DNA of 64,000 nt from CALMEC01 sp964434425. GTDB lineage: Bacteria > Actinomycetota > Thermoleophilia > Miltoncostaeales > Miltoncostaeaceae. The notes below the pieces were generated by a model that saw nothing but the letters and a program-made list of their open reading frames with translations, did not search any database and was not told the origin of the DNA. How positions within the stretch are numbered: the first letter of the stretch is position 1; each line of letters opens with the position of its first letter. Position numbers and translations under genes: made by a program. Below are positions 6,888 through 14,345 of the stretch, one piece after another. The stretch covers positions 1 to 64,000 of the forward strand of contig CAYSVH010000011.1 of the NCBI GenBank assembly GCA_964434425.1, read 5' to 3'.

Positions 6888-8987
6888 ATGGAATCGATGC
6901 GGACAACTCAGCGGGCAGGGCGCGACCGGAGGCATCAGAGGCAAGACCGGCACCGGCACGGGTCCGCACGCCGGCGGTCGCCCGCCACGGGACGGGCATC
7001 CTTCATCGCGGTCGTGGCGATGCTGCTCCTGGTTCTCGCCGACATCGGCGCGGCCCAGCCGGCGCCGGCGCCGTCCTCTCCGGACGACACACCGACCATC
7101 ACCCCGATCAGCGCGAAGCCCGTGAGCGCCGCCCCGGCGGCGGAGCAGGAGCTTCTGGCCCGGTACCAGCCGTTCTTCCGCTACGCGGACGACGACGACT
7201 GCGGCCCGGCGTCGTACCGGCCGCTTGACGTGACCCCGATGTTCGACAACAAGCAGATCGTCCTGCGCGGCCCGTGGGATGCGTTCAACGTCGTCCAGAT
7301 CGCCCCGTCGGCCGCCCAGGTCGGGGAGGGTCTGCCCGGGTACCACCTGGACTTCCCCGGAGACGCGCTGCGACCGGACGAGTGCGTCTACTACGACCTC
7401 CAGACCTCCCTGATGAAGAAGCACCCGACCACGATCTACGGGCGGGTCGCATCCGACCCCGCCGTGCCCGGCCGGATCGCCGCCCAGTACTGGTTCTTCT
7501 ACATCTACAACGACTGGAAGAACCGTCACGAGGGCGACTGGGAGATGATCCAGATCGAGTTCTCCGCGTCGACGGCGGAGGAGGCGCTCACCATGTCGCC
7601 GGACGTGGCGGCGTACTCCCAGCACACCGGCGCCCGGGTGCTCCCCTGGAACGACCCCGAGATGATGATCGAGGACGCGACGCACCCCCTCGTGTTCCCG
7701 GCCGCCGGATCCCACGCCAGCTACACCCGCCCCGGCATGTACATCGCGCGCGGAGGACGCCAGGGCCTCGGCTGTGATGATGCCCGGGCGAACGAGGAGA
7801 CCGAGCACCCCGAGCTGGTGGTGCTCCCGTCCGACCTGAACCTCGCGGTGAAGGAGCAGCCGTGGGTCGCCTTCGAGGGACGCTGGGGTGAGCTTCAGCC
7901 GGCCTTCTACAACGGGCCGACGGGCCCGATCGACAAGCTGCAATGGGCGGAACCGTTCGCCTGGTCGTCCGACCGCGGAAACCAGCGTCCGGCCGCACGG
8001 ATGCCCTCCACCGGCCTCTCCCTCACACCCGCCACGGACGCGTTCTGCACCATGGTCTCCGGAGGAGCCGGCATCACGCTGTTCGGCCTCGACCGGCCCT
8101 CGGCCCTCCTGATCGTGGCCGCCATCGTCGTCGGGCTCCTCGCGTTCGCCGCGTCGCGGACCCGGTGGCAGCCCTCCAACCCGATGCGGCTCGCACGGAA
8201 ACGGCGCCTGGGGCAGATCTTCACCGCGTCCGGTCGCATGATGCGGCGGCACCCCCTCACCTTCCTCGGGGTGGGCCTCGTCGCAATCGTCGTCGGAGTC
8301 GCCGCGGCCGCCGCGCAATGGGCGGCGGGGTCGCTGAACTCGGCGGGCAGCTCGGACGTCGGGACGGCGGTGCTCGCAAGCATCCTGATCTGGGTCGCCA
8401 CGGCCCTCCCCGTCATCGGCTTCATCGTGATCATCGCGGCCGGCGCCTGGCTGGTGCAGCACTTCGACCAGAAGGATGAGCAGACCTCGCTCGCCGCGCT
8501 GCGCCGCGTCCTGCCACGGCTGCCCCTGCTCGCGATCCCGCTCCTGGCACTTCTCATCGTGCAGTTCGTCATGGAGTTCTCGCTCATCTTCGGGATCGTC
8601 TTCGCGGTGCTGGTGATCCGGATCGCACTCGCCCCGGTGATCCTCGGAGTGGACGACGCCCCGGACGCCCGGCACCCGCTCCTTGCGAGCATCCGCCTCA
8701 CCCGTGGCCACACCTGGCGAACCGCCGTCGTCGTGCTCGGCGTGGCCGGCGTCGCCCTTCTCATCGGGCCGAGCATCGGTGTGCTGGCGATGATCCTCAC
8801 CGGGTGGTCCTTCACGGTCGTCAACCTGATCGCCGCGGTCGTCCACACCGTCACGCTGAGCTACGCCGCCATCGTGATGACCTACCTCTACGCCGACCTT
8901 CGCGTACGGAAGGCGGGAGCCGAGCCCGCACAGAAGACGAGCGTGGAGCTCCCGGCGGAGATCGACCTGGGCCCGGCCACAGCCTGA
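6888..8987 (+). CDS. Vps62-like extracytoplasmic domain fused to a multi-helix membrane domain
   Basis: A 699-residue protein. A basic N-terminus is followed by a signal-like hydrophobic segment (about residues 38-56). The region to about 390 resembles the Vps62 family: YWFFYIYNDWKNRHEGDWEM (about 200-220) and AGSHASYTRPGMY (about 280) are its hallmark patches, while CGPASYRPLD opens the domain. The C-terminal 300 residues hold a first helix near 405-425 and then five or six strongly hydrophobic helices with a cytosolic-looking loop (SRTRWQPSNPMRLARKRR), ending in a short acidic tail. The function of bacterial Vps62 proteins is unknown; a cell-envelope role is inferred from topology. AAGGAC precedes the start. 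Confidence 0.7.
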   Translation: MESMRTTQRAGRDRRHQRQDRHRHGSARRRSPATGRASFIAVVAMLLLVLADIGAAQPAPAPSSPDDTPTITPISAKPVSAAPAAEQELLARYQPFFRYADDDDCGPASYRPLDVTPMFDNKQIVLRGPWDAFNVVQIAPSAAQVGEGLPGYHLDFPGDALRPDECVYYDLQTSLMKKHPTTIYGRVASDPAVPGRIAAQYWFFYIYNDWKNRHEGDWEMIQIEFSASTAEEALTMSPDVAAYSQHTGARVLPWNDPEMMIEDATHPLVFPAAGSHASYTRPGMYIARGGRQGLGCDDARANEETEHPELVVLPSDLNLAVKEQPWVAFEGRWGELQPAFYNGPTGPIDKLQWAEPFAWSSDRGNQRPAARMPSTGLSLTPATDAFCTMVSGGAGITLFGLDRPSALLIVAAIVVGLLAFAASRTRWQPSNPMRLARKRRLGQIFTASGRMMRRHPLTFLGVGLVAIVVGVAAAAAQWAAGSLNSAGSSDVGTAVLASILIWVATALPVIGFIVIIAAGAWLVQHFDQKDEQTSLAALRRVLPRLPLLAIPLLALLIVQFVMEFSLIFGIVFAVLVIRIALAPVILGVDDAPDARHPLLASIRLTRGHTWRTAVVVLGVAGVALLIGPSIGVLAMILTGWSFTVVNLIAAVVHTVTLSYAAIVMTYLYADLRVRKAGAEPAQKTSVELPAEIDLGPATA

Positions 8988-9326
8988 CCCCGGCCGCGCC
9001 GACGCGGGCCGGCGGTGCCCCGTCGACATCCCTTGGATCGAGCTCGTCCCGTGCGACCGATCGAAGGGTCCGTCGTCTCGCGGCTGCAAACCGTGGAACG
9101 GTCCTCTCCGGGCGGACGCGGGAATCACGCCGGTCTCCGGACGTGAGGACGAAGGAACCGACCCGGAAGGCCGGGTGCCGAACACGAGACCTTCATGGAG
9201 CACCGGCCCGATCAGCGGACCGCAGCCCCTGGCGTCGTCATCACCGACGATCGGCCCCCGGGCATCCTCCTCAGGGCCCCGCCCATGTCCCGGCCGCCCG
9301 TGTCGTCGCCCGCGCCGGTGCTTCCC

Positions 9327-9363
9327 GTGACGGGAGGGCCTGGCTCGCAGGCCCTCCCGTCAC
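9327..9363. terminator. Bidirectional hairpin terminator
   Basis: A perfect 16-bp stem (GTGACGGGAGGGCCTG and its complement) closes a 5-base loop between the convergent Vps62-like gene and the SHOCT operon. The rest of the 385-base gap shows no gene. Confidence 0.85.
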
Positions 9364-9372
9364 TCATGTGGC

Positions 9373-9729
9373 TCAGCCCAGCAGCTGGGCCTTGGCCGCG
9401 GCGAACTCCTCGTCGCTGAGCAGCCCCTGCTCCCTCAGCGCGGCGAGCTTCTGCAGCTCGCCGACGAGGTCACCGCCGGCAGCGGCGGGAGCCGCAGCCG
9501 GAGCCGGTGCCGCCTGGGCCTGGGCGACCGCCGCCTGTGCGGCCGCGTCGATCTGCGCCTGCTGCTGAGCCGCCTGATACTGCTCCTGCTCGATCTGCGC
9601 CTGCGCCTTCCGCTGCTGGCCTGCGGCCACCTTGCCGCTCACATGGGTGGCGGTACCCGCGATGACCGCGGTCCGCGCCGCGGTTCCGATGAGGCCGGGG
9701 CGTCCGCCCCGTCGTCGTCCGATGGGCAT
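9373..9729 (-). CDS. SHOCT-domain protein with Gln/Ala-rich linker
   Basis: A 118-residue protein. A basic N-terminus (MPIGRRRGGRPG) leads into a hydrophobic segment, then a Gln/Ala-rich stretch likely to be coiled coil (residues 38-80), and a C-terminal SHOCT domain (ELQKLAALREQGLLSDEEF). SHOCT is a short C-terminal helical-hairpin domain thought to mediate oligomerisation. It is the last gene of a three-gene operon and starts directly after the TAG of the DUF6325 gene. Confidence 0.8.
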   Translation of the reverse strand: MPIGRRRGGRPGLIGTAARTAVIAGTATHVSGKVAAGQQRKAQAQIEQEQYQAAQQQAQIDAAAQAAVAQAQAAPAPAAAPAAAGGDLVGELQKLAALREQGLLSDEEFAAAKAQLLG

Positions 9730-10191
9730 CTACTCTTCTCCGTTCGTGATCTCTGCCGCGGCCTCGTCGAGGACGTCCGCGATGGCATTGACGATGGGGG
9801 CCGGTATGCGCTCGTCGGCGAGAATGACCCCGCCGCTGGCCGCGACCTTCTCCGAGAGCGATCGCAACAGGGTCAGCTCGAGGGCCGCCAGTGTGGCCGA
9901 CGTTCCGGGCGGCACCAGCTCCGCCAGCTCGACGATGTCCTCCTCGCCGATCAACCCGGAGACGAGAAGTTCGATGCCCAGGTCGAAATCCTCGACCTCG
10001 GCCACCTCGGTGATCGTGACGTCACCGTTCGCGGTCTTCGCGATGACGATGAGGTCGAGCACGCGTACATGACCGGTCTCGACCAGGCGGCCGAGCTCGG
10101 CCAGCGAGGCCGCATCGGGTCCCTCTCCCTCATAGCCCACGAGGAAGAGCTCGACGGGGCCGTACCGGAAGGTGACGCTGTCGATCGCCAT
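9730..10191 (-). CDS. DUF6325 family protein
   Basis: A 153-residue acidic protein resembling DUF6325 (formerly grouped with DUF1269-like proteins). It opens with YGPVELFLVGYEGEGPD, contains a VLDLIVIAKTANGDVT strand pair and is followed by alternating hydrophobic helices. Actinobacterial DUF6325 genes are often found beside SHOCT genes, as here. The ATG overlaps the stop of the upstream SHOCT gene by one base (TGATG), so translation is probably coupled. The molecular function is unknown. Confidence 0.8.
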   Translation of the reverse strand: MAIDSVTFRYGPVELFLVGYEGEGPDAASLAELGRLVETGHVRVLDLIVIAKTANGDVTITEVAEVEDFDLGIELLVSGLIGEEDIVELAELVPPGTSATLAALELTLLRSLSEKVAASGGVILADERIPAPIVNAIADVLDEAAAEITNGEE

Positions 10192-10565
10192 CAGCTCAGC
10201 GCCTTCGTCTTGAGCTTCTCGAACTCCTCGGTGCTGATCGTACCGGCCGCGTGAAGCTCGGCCGCATGGGCGATCTCCTCACTGGGACTGCGCCCGGCGA
10301 CCTGCTGGATGTACGAGTCGGTCTCCTTCTTGGCGCGCTCCGCCGCGGCCGCACCGCGTTCCGCCATTCCGCGTCCGCGTACGCCGAGGTAGACCAATGC
10401 TGTGATCAGCGGTAGGACGATCAGGAAGAAGAGCCAGGCGGCCTTGGCCCATCCGCCCAGCTCACGATCCCTGAAGAGATCGGTGACGATCATGATGAGG
10501 GCGTAGAGGTAGGCGATGAAGAGATACACCCACAACGCCCACCAGAGGAATTCCCAGAAGCCCAT
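10191..10565 (-). CDS. PLDc_N-like membrane protein with C-terminal SHOCT domain
   Basis: This 124-residue protein has two N-terminal membrane helices (about residues 4-30 and 41-62) of the phospholipase D N-terminal type (PLDc_N) with the WLFFLIVLPLITALVYL signature, a charged helical linker (AAAAERAKKETDSYI), and a C-terminal SHOCT domain (HAAELHAAGTISTEEFEKLK). The ATG at 10565 is preceded by AAAGGACA. It is the first gene of the operon that continues into DUF6325 and a second SHOCT protein, so the operon encodes two SHOCT ends that could pair with each other. Confidence 0.85.
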   Translation of the reverse strand: MGFWEFLWWALWVYLFIAYLYALIMIVTDLFRDRELGGWAKAAWLFFLIVLPLITALVYLGVRGRGMAERGAAAAERAKKETDSYIQQVAGRSPSEEIAHAAELHAAGTISTEEFEKLKTKALS

Positions 10566-10602
10566 CAGTGTGTCCTTTCGTGGAGGAGATCCGGCGACGC
10601 TC

Positions 10603-10790
10603 GATGATGGATACCACAGGATCGTGGACGTGGAGCGCAATCATGGCGGATGCGGGGCGTCGCCGAGTGCCGCAAGGCATGCCGGTCGGTCTGTTCGCGG
10701 TGGCCGGTGGTTGGCCGGGGCGGGCGGGTGGATGGTCCGTCGCGCCACCAGGAGCGTGCACCACTCCGCGAGACCCTGGCGGCGATCATC
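10603..10790. mobile_element. MITE-like element, copy 1
   Basis: About 188 bp related to the element at 16198-16363. The first 90 bases of the shared core (from ATCGTGGA at 10621, aligned with 16216) match at roughly 75%, most differences being transitions. It has no open frame that looks coding. The ends, GATGATGG and CGATCATC, are weakly inverted. It lies between the SHOCT operon promoter and the 3' end of the alkylsulfatase gene, touching the TAG stop of the latter at its right edge. Confidence 0.7.
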
Positions 10791-12616
10791 TACGGCTCGA
10801 TGATGTTGAACGACGGATCGCCCGGATCCAGCACTCCGAGCACCTGCTGCAACACGGACGTGTCGCCGTCAAAGGTCACCCCGGACGCGACCGCGTCGGC
10901 GATCGACCCGAGCACGAGGGGCATGATGGCGGGCTGCGGGACGGTGAGTGTCAGGGTGACATCTCCGGAGCCGTCGGGCACCGATACCAGGACGCCGTTG
11001 CGGAGCGTGACGCGGAACGTCTGGTCCGTATCGGGGAAGATCCACCGTGTGGCGATGTCGAGGTCCCACGCCGCCGGGCCGTCGATCTGGATCGCCAGCG
11101 CGTCAAGGAACAGCTCGGGGGGAAGGGCGGCGAGGAAGTCGCCGGACGTCGTGGCCGTCGGGGTGCCGAAGTTTCCGTCGCGGAGCTCCTTCGCGCCCGA
11201 GAGATAGGCGTCGCGCCACGTGCCGTTCTCGGAACCGAAGCCGAGCTGCTCGAGCGCGTCGGCGAGAAGGGCCCGCGCGTCCGCATGCGCCGGCTCGGCG
11301 AACACCACGTGATCGAGGACCTGCGCCACCCAGCGGTAGTCGCCGTCCGCGAAGGAGGCGCGCGCCTTCTCGACGACGGCGTCCGCGCCGCCCATGTACT
11401 CGACGTACCGTCGGCCGGCCTCTGTGGGCGGGTACTGCCACAGACGGGCGGGATTGCCGTCGTACCAGCCCATGTAGCGCTGATAGATCGCCTTGACGTT
11501 GTGGCTGACCGATCCGTAGTAGCCGTGCGTGTGCCATGCCGCGTCGAGCGCCGGGGGCATCGCGAAGTCCTCGGCGATCTCGATGCCCGTGTGGCCCTTG
11601 TTCATCAGGCGGAGCGTCTGATCGTGCAGGTACGCGTAGAGATCACGCTGGATGCTGAGGAACTCGATGATCGTGTCCCTGCCCCAGGTGGGCCAGTGGT
11701 GGCCGGCGAACACGACCTCGGTGTCGTCGCCGAACGTCTCGATCGCCTCGCTGAGGTACCGGGCCCAGACGTGCGGGTCGCGGACAAGGGCCCCGCGGAT
11801 GGTGAGGATGTTGTGCAGCGTGTGCGTCGCGTTCTCCGCCATGCACAGCGCCTTCCGCTCCGGGAAGTGGAAGTGCATCTCGGCCGGCGCCTCCGTGCCC
11901 GGGGCCATCTGGAACACGATGCGCACCCCGTCGATCACCCGCTCCTCACCGGTGGTGGTGATGAGGTCGGTCGGCGGGATGAGCGAGACGGTGCCCGTCG
12001 ATGTCGTCTGACCGAGACCCGCGCCCACGCCGCCGTGCGCGCAGCGTTCGAGAGCGGCGCCGTACATGTAGCCCGCACGGCGTGCCATGGCGGTGCCCGC
12101 GTAGATGTTCTCGGCGATGGCGTGTTCGACGAAACCGTCGGGGGCGAGGACCGGCACCCGTCCGGCGTCGACGTCCTCCTGCGAGAGGACGCCCTTCGCG
12201 CCGCCGAAGTGGTCGACGTGGCTGTGCGTGTAGATCATCCCCGTGACGGGGCGATCACCGCGGTGCTCGCGGTAGAGCGCGTAGGCGGCGGCCGCGCACT
12301 CGGTGGAGATCAGCGGATCGATGACGATGACGCCGGTATCGCCCTCGACGAAGGTGATGTTCGAGAGGTCGAGTCCGCGGACCTGGTAGATGCCCTCGGT
12401 GACCTCGAACAGCCCCGCCGTGGAGACCAGGATCCCCTGGCGCCACAGGCTGGGGTGGACGGTGTCCGGAGCCTCGCCCTGCAGGAAGCTGTAGGACTCG
12501 CCGTCCCAGACGACCCCACCATCCGCATCGCGGACGATGTTGGGCTCGAACCTGGCGACGAGACCGCGTGCGACGTCGTCGAAGTCGCGGGTGTCCTCAA
12601 AGGGGAATACGGTCAT
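10790..12616 (-). CDS. Alkyl sulfatase, metallo-beta-lactamase fold (SdsA1/BDS1 type)
   Basis: A 608-residue enzyme predicted to hydrolyse linear alkyl sulfates such as dodecyl sulfate. The metallo-beta-lactamase domain carries the zinc motif THSHVDHFGG (residues 130-139), further ligand regions ENATHTLHN and AGHHWPTWG, and the family string MGWYDGNPARLW, followed by an alkylsulfatase dimerisation domain (about 400-480) and a C-terminal SCP2-like domain (after 490). Family members are often secreted; here the N-terminus (MTVFPFEDTRDFDD) has no signal peptide, so the enzyme is probably cytoplasmic. AAGAGACAG precedes the ATG as a moderate ribosome site. It is monocistronic. Confidence 0.92.
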   Translation of the reverse strand: MTVFPFEDTRDFDDVARGLVARFEPNIVRDADGGVVWDGESYSFLQGEAPDTVHPSLWRQGILVSTAGLFEVTEGIYQVRGLDLSNITFVEGDTGVIVIDPLISTECAAAAYALYREHRGDRPVTGMIYTHSHVDHFGGAKGVLSQEDVDAGRVPVLAPDGFVEHAIAENIYAGTAMARRAGYMYGAALERCAHGGVGAGLGQTTSTGTVSLIPPTDLITTTGEERVIDGVRIVFQMAPGTEAPAEMHFHFPERKALCMAENATHTLHNILTIRGALVRDPHVWARYLSEAIETFGDDTEVVFAGHHWPTWGRDTIIEFLSIQRDLYAYLHDQTLRLMNKGHTGIEIAEDFAMPPALDAAWHTHGYYGSVSHNVKAIYQRYMGWYDGNPARLWQYPPTEAGRRYVEYMGGADAVVEKARASFADGDYRWVAQVLDHVVFAEPAHADARALLADALEQLGFGSENGTWRDAYLSGAKELRDGNFGTPTATTSGDFLAALPPELFLDALAIQIDGPAAWDLDIATRWIFPDTDQTFRVTLRNGVLVSVPDGSGDVTLTLTVPQPAIMPLVLGSIADAVASGVTFDGDTSVLQQVLGVLDPGDPSFNIIEP

Positions 12617-13348
12617 GATCTGTCTCTTCGTCGACGACGGTGGCAGGGTGAACCCATGTGGCCGCGATCATGTCACGTCATGCTCCATCGACAACGGTCG
12701 ATCACCACCATGGAACACTACGCGCAGATCGCGGCACGACGGACCGGAGCACCGTACCTCCGGGCAGCAGGACGGCCCCGGTCCCGGGCATCGGTCCGGA
12801 TGATTCCGTTAGTCGGCATGGCCGCAGTTCCTCCTCGATCGATCGGCCCGCTGCCGGCGACAGTAGCCCCCCGCGCCGTCGGGCGAACCCGACGACGACG
12901 CATTCACCCGGGTGATCGAAGCCTCTCGCCGTGATCAACTCCCCGTACCGAGGTGATGTCGTGATGTCCCGCCGCTCAGGACGTCGCGACAGGATGCCCT
13001 GATCGGCCGGGCGGTGATACCGGGGAGTGTCAGCACGAGCGGCCGCACCGCGTGACCGAGAGGCTCGCACGTGTGCGCGTCCGACCATCACAGCGGTGAT
13101 CCGTGCACGGCGGGGTCAGGAGCCGTACAGCGGCTCGCGCCGGTCAGCCTGCGATGTGTCACCTATGGCGAGGGCGGCTGCGGATATCGTCGGGGCGGCA
13201 CCGCCCGCGCCGGAGGGCCGCCACGTGCGTCCATGCCTCTGAGTGATCGCCGTGGTGGGAGTGGAGCCGATGATGGCGGGTGACGTCGCGTCGATCACTG
13301 GCGCGACCCGCCGGGCGAGGGTGGGGCGTCGGTCGCCTCGGCGCCGTC
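12617..13348. other. 730-bp region without a recognisable gene
   Basis: No frame has coding-like codon bias, and I recognise no protein remnant, RNA or strong terminator. The lower third-position GC and scattered short inverted repeats are compatible with decayed DNA. It separates the alkylsulfatase promoter from a LuxR-type pseudogene. Confidence 0.5.
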
Positions 13349-14241
13349 TCAGTCGCCGTCGTGGTCGCACAACCCGAGAGCCGAGGCCCGGGCGACCGCA
13401 TCGGCCCGCGTCGTCACTCCGAGTCTTCGATACAGGGACTGGATGTGTGTCTTGACGGTGTTCGGGGACAGATAGAGCTCCTCGGCGATCTGACGCACCG
13501 TCCTCCCCTCCAGGCGCTGTAGGACGGCTCGCTCCGCCGACGACGGCATCGGTCCATGACCGTATCGAGTTCGGCGCCCCGGATCGTCATTCCGGCGACG
13601 GTCTGGATCACCGTCGCGGCCTCAGCGCGAGTGAATGCCAGCGCGCCGGCGCCGATCTCAACCAACCGGCCCTGGGTGCGCAACCGCGCGATGCGTATCG
13701 AGCCCGGCACCGCGCGGGCGATCACGGCCAGCCGCACGCGTTGCGAAATCATCGTGATCGCAGAGTCGAGCGACTGCTGGCAATGCTCGTCCTGGATGAA
13801 CTGCAGGTCGTCGAGCACGACGACCGCGTCCGTTCCCGACTCCTCCAGAGCAACGGCCAGCCCATCGATGGCTCCCGTGACCGCGGCATGAGGCGTTCGC
13901 AGCAACTCCAGGGTCCGCTGCCCGGCACCCGGGCAGGCATGGGCGGCCGACGCCGCCACCGCGGTCCAGGGCCGGACCGCGTCGTTGTCGCGTTCGTCGA
14001 GCGCGATCCACACCGCGGCCCCGGACCTGGTGTCCAGCCAGCTGCGCACCGCGGTCGTCGTGCCGTATCCCGCGGGTGCCTCGACGAGTGTCAGGGCCGC
14101 GTCGGCTCCGGAGTCCAGCCGGCACGTCAGACGGTTCCGCTCGACCACCCCCTGGGGAGTCGACACATCGGCGCGCCGTGCGGTCGCCGCACCCACCGGC
14201 GTTCGCTCCCCGCCGTCCGTCCCGGAGTGCGCGTCGCTCAT
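13349..14241 (-). pseudogene. Deleted and frameshifted LAL/MalT-type LuxR regulator
   Basis: The first 230 codons encode the NTPase domain of a large ATP-binding LuxR regulator (TLVEAPAGYGTTTAVRSWL, VVVLDDLQFIQ, LAVIARAVPGSIRIARLR). After LDTVMDR the sequence jumps, in another frame, to the C-terminal LuxR helix-turn-helix (IAEELYLSPNTVKTHIQSLY, then RRLGV). The normal protein is about 850-900 residues, so some 500-600 codons of the middle region are gone. The Walker A lysine is also replaced (GYGTTT for GYGKTT). Both the frameshift and the dead P-loop argue for a pseudogene. It is divergent from a SulP transporter that it may once have regulated. Confidence 0.85.
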
Positions 14242-14332
14242 GGGACGGTCCGCCGCACGCGAGGACCTCCCACATCTGCATCTTCACCGGGGTGAAAGCA
14301 GCGGAGACGCGCCGTGCGATCGGCGCGTCCAC

Positions 14333-14338
14333 TACGGT
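14333..14338 (+). promoter_or_regulatory. -10 box of the first SulP gene
   Basis: TACGGT lies seven bases before the ATG at 14346 and no Shine-Dalgarno is visible, fitting the leaderless pattern. Confidence 0.5.
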
Positions 14339-14345
14339 TGCGGTC

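Noticed and set aside
6600..9203. Over 860-codon open frame antisense to the Vps62-like gene
   Set aside because: It is dominated by Asp/His/Arg-rich repeats typical of antisense translation of a GC-rich gene, and it would cross a strong promoter region.
10621..10764. Small protein encoded on the minus strand by the MITE-like element
   Set aside because: Both copies give loosely similar peptides (for example RRPAS), but the frame is not preserved by synonymous changes and the similarity is explained at DNA level.
12617..13348. Additional genes in the gap after the alkylsulfatase
   Set aside because: Open frames exist on both strands, but none has coding-like third-position bias, a ribosome site or a familiar motif.
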